This document shows positions 5,615 through 5,661 of a stretch of DNA of 5,661 nt, in pieces. Below the pieces are notes generated by a model. It was not told the DNA's origin. It ran no database searches and was given only the letters and a program-made list of their open reading frames with translations. The stretch covers positions 1-5,661 of the forward strand of contig DAOWGY010000209.1 of NCBI GenBank assembly GCA_030641695.1, read 5' to 3'. Every line of letters starts with the position of its first letter. The stretch's first letter is position 1. A program made the translations under genes and the position numbers. Source of the stretch: Gammaproteobacteria bacterium (GTDB lineage Bacteria; Pseudomonadota; Gammaproteobacteria; Steroidobacterales; Woeseiaceae).

Positions 5615-5661
5615 ATGACAACGGCAGTCGCAGACGCGCACGACGCCCACGACGAGCATCA
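5615..5661 (+). CDS. ctaD: Probable cytochrome c oxidase subunit I, 3' truncated by window edge
   Basis: Only the first 15 complete codons are present: MTTAVADAHDAHDEH, still open at the window end. A His/Asp-rich start of this kind is typical of proteobacterial CtaD, and ctaD normally follows coxB. Subunit I would carry haem a, haem a3 and CuB and perform oxygen reduction and proton pumping, but none of its catalytic residues are within the window. The assignment rests on position, the strong GGAGAA site and the N-terminal style. Confidence 0.8.
   Translation, partial: MTTAVADAHDAHDEH

Overview
The window is a GC-rich stretch of a gammaproteobacterial chromosome. RecG, UbiA and BioC read as gammaproteobacterial types, and the aa3-type cytochrome oxidase operon plus a ubiquinone gene indicate an aerobic respirer. 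I cannot place the genus. A Chromatiales- or Xanthomonadales-like lineage is a guess, based on the gene set and on the style of palindromic repeat present.

Layout, left to right. (1) 1-1719, +: the C-terminal part of the replication-fork helicase RecG, cut by the left window edge. (2) 1722-1812: two inverted copies of a short palindromic REP-like element. (3) 1837-2730, +: ubiA, 4-hydroxybenzoate polyprenyltransferase. (4) 2739-2804: two more inverted copies of the same element, filling the 79-base gap between convergent ubiA and comF. (5) 2810-3547, -: a ComF/GntX-family zinc-finger phosphoribosyltransferase-like protein. (6) 3651-4523, +: bioC, malonyl-ACP O-methyltransferase, divergent from comF. 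(7) 4524-4757: a 234-base non-coding leader with an AT-rich sigma70-like promoter, a possible 36-codon ORF ending in a CPDVC motif, and a GC-rich inverted repeat. (8) 4758-5564, +: coxB (ctaC), cytochrome c oxidase subunit II with a complete CuA site. (9) 5615-5661, +: the first 15 complete codons of a probable ctaD, subunit I.

Functionally these are housekeeping genes: DNA repair, ubiquinone synthesis, biotin precursor synthesis and terminal respiration. UbiA helps make ubiquinone, which feeds electrons through the bc1 complex and cytochrome c to the oxidase encoded at the right end. The remaining neighbours have no obvious shared pathway. I see no CRISPR array, tRNA, rRNA, insertion sequence or defence system.

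The two observations most worth a second look are both non-standard. One is the set of four REP-like hairpins bracketing ubiA, whose stems differ only by compensated base changes. The other is the small cysteine-containing ORF in the coxB leader, whose CPDVC motif resembles the copper-binding motif of Sco proteins.
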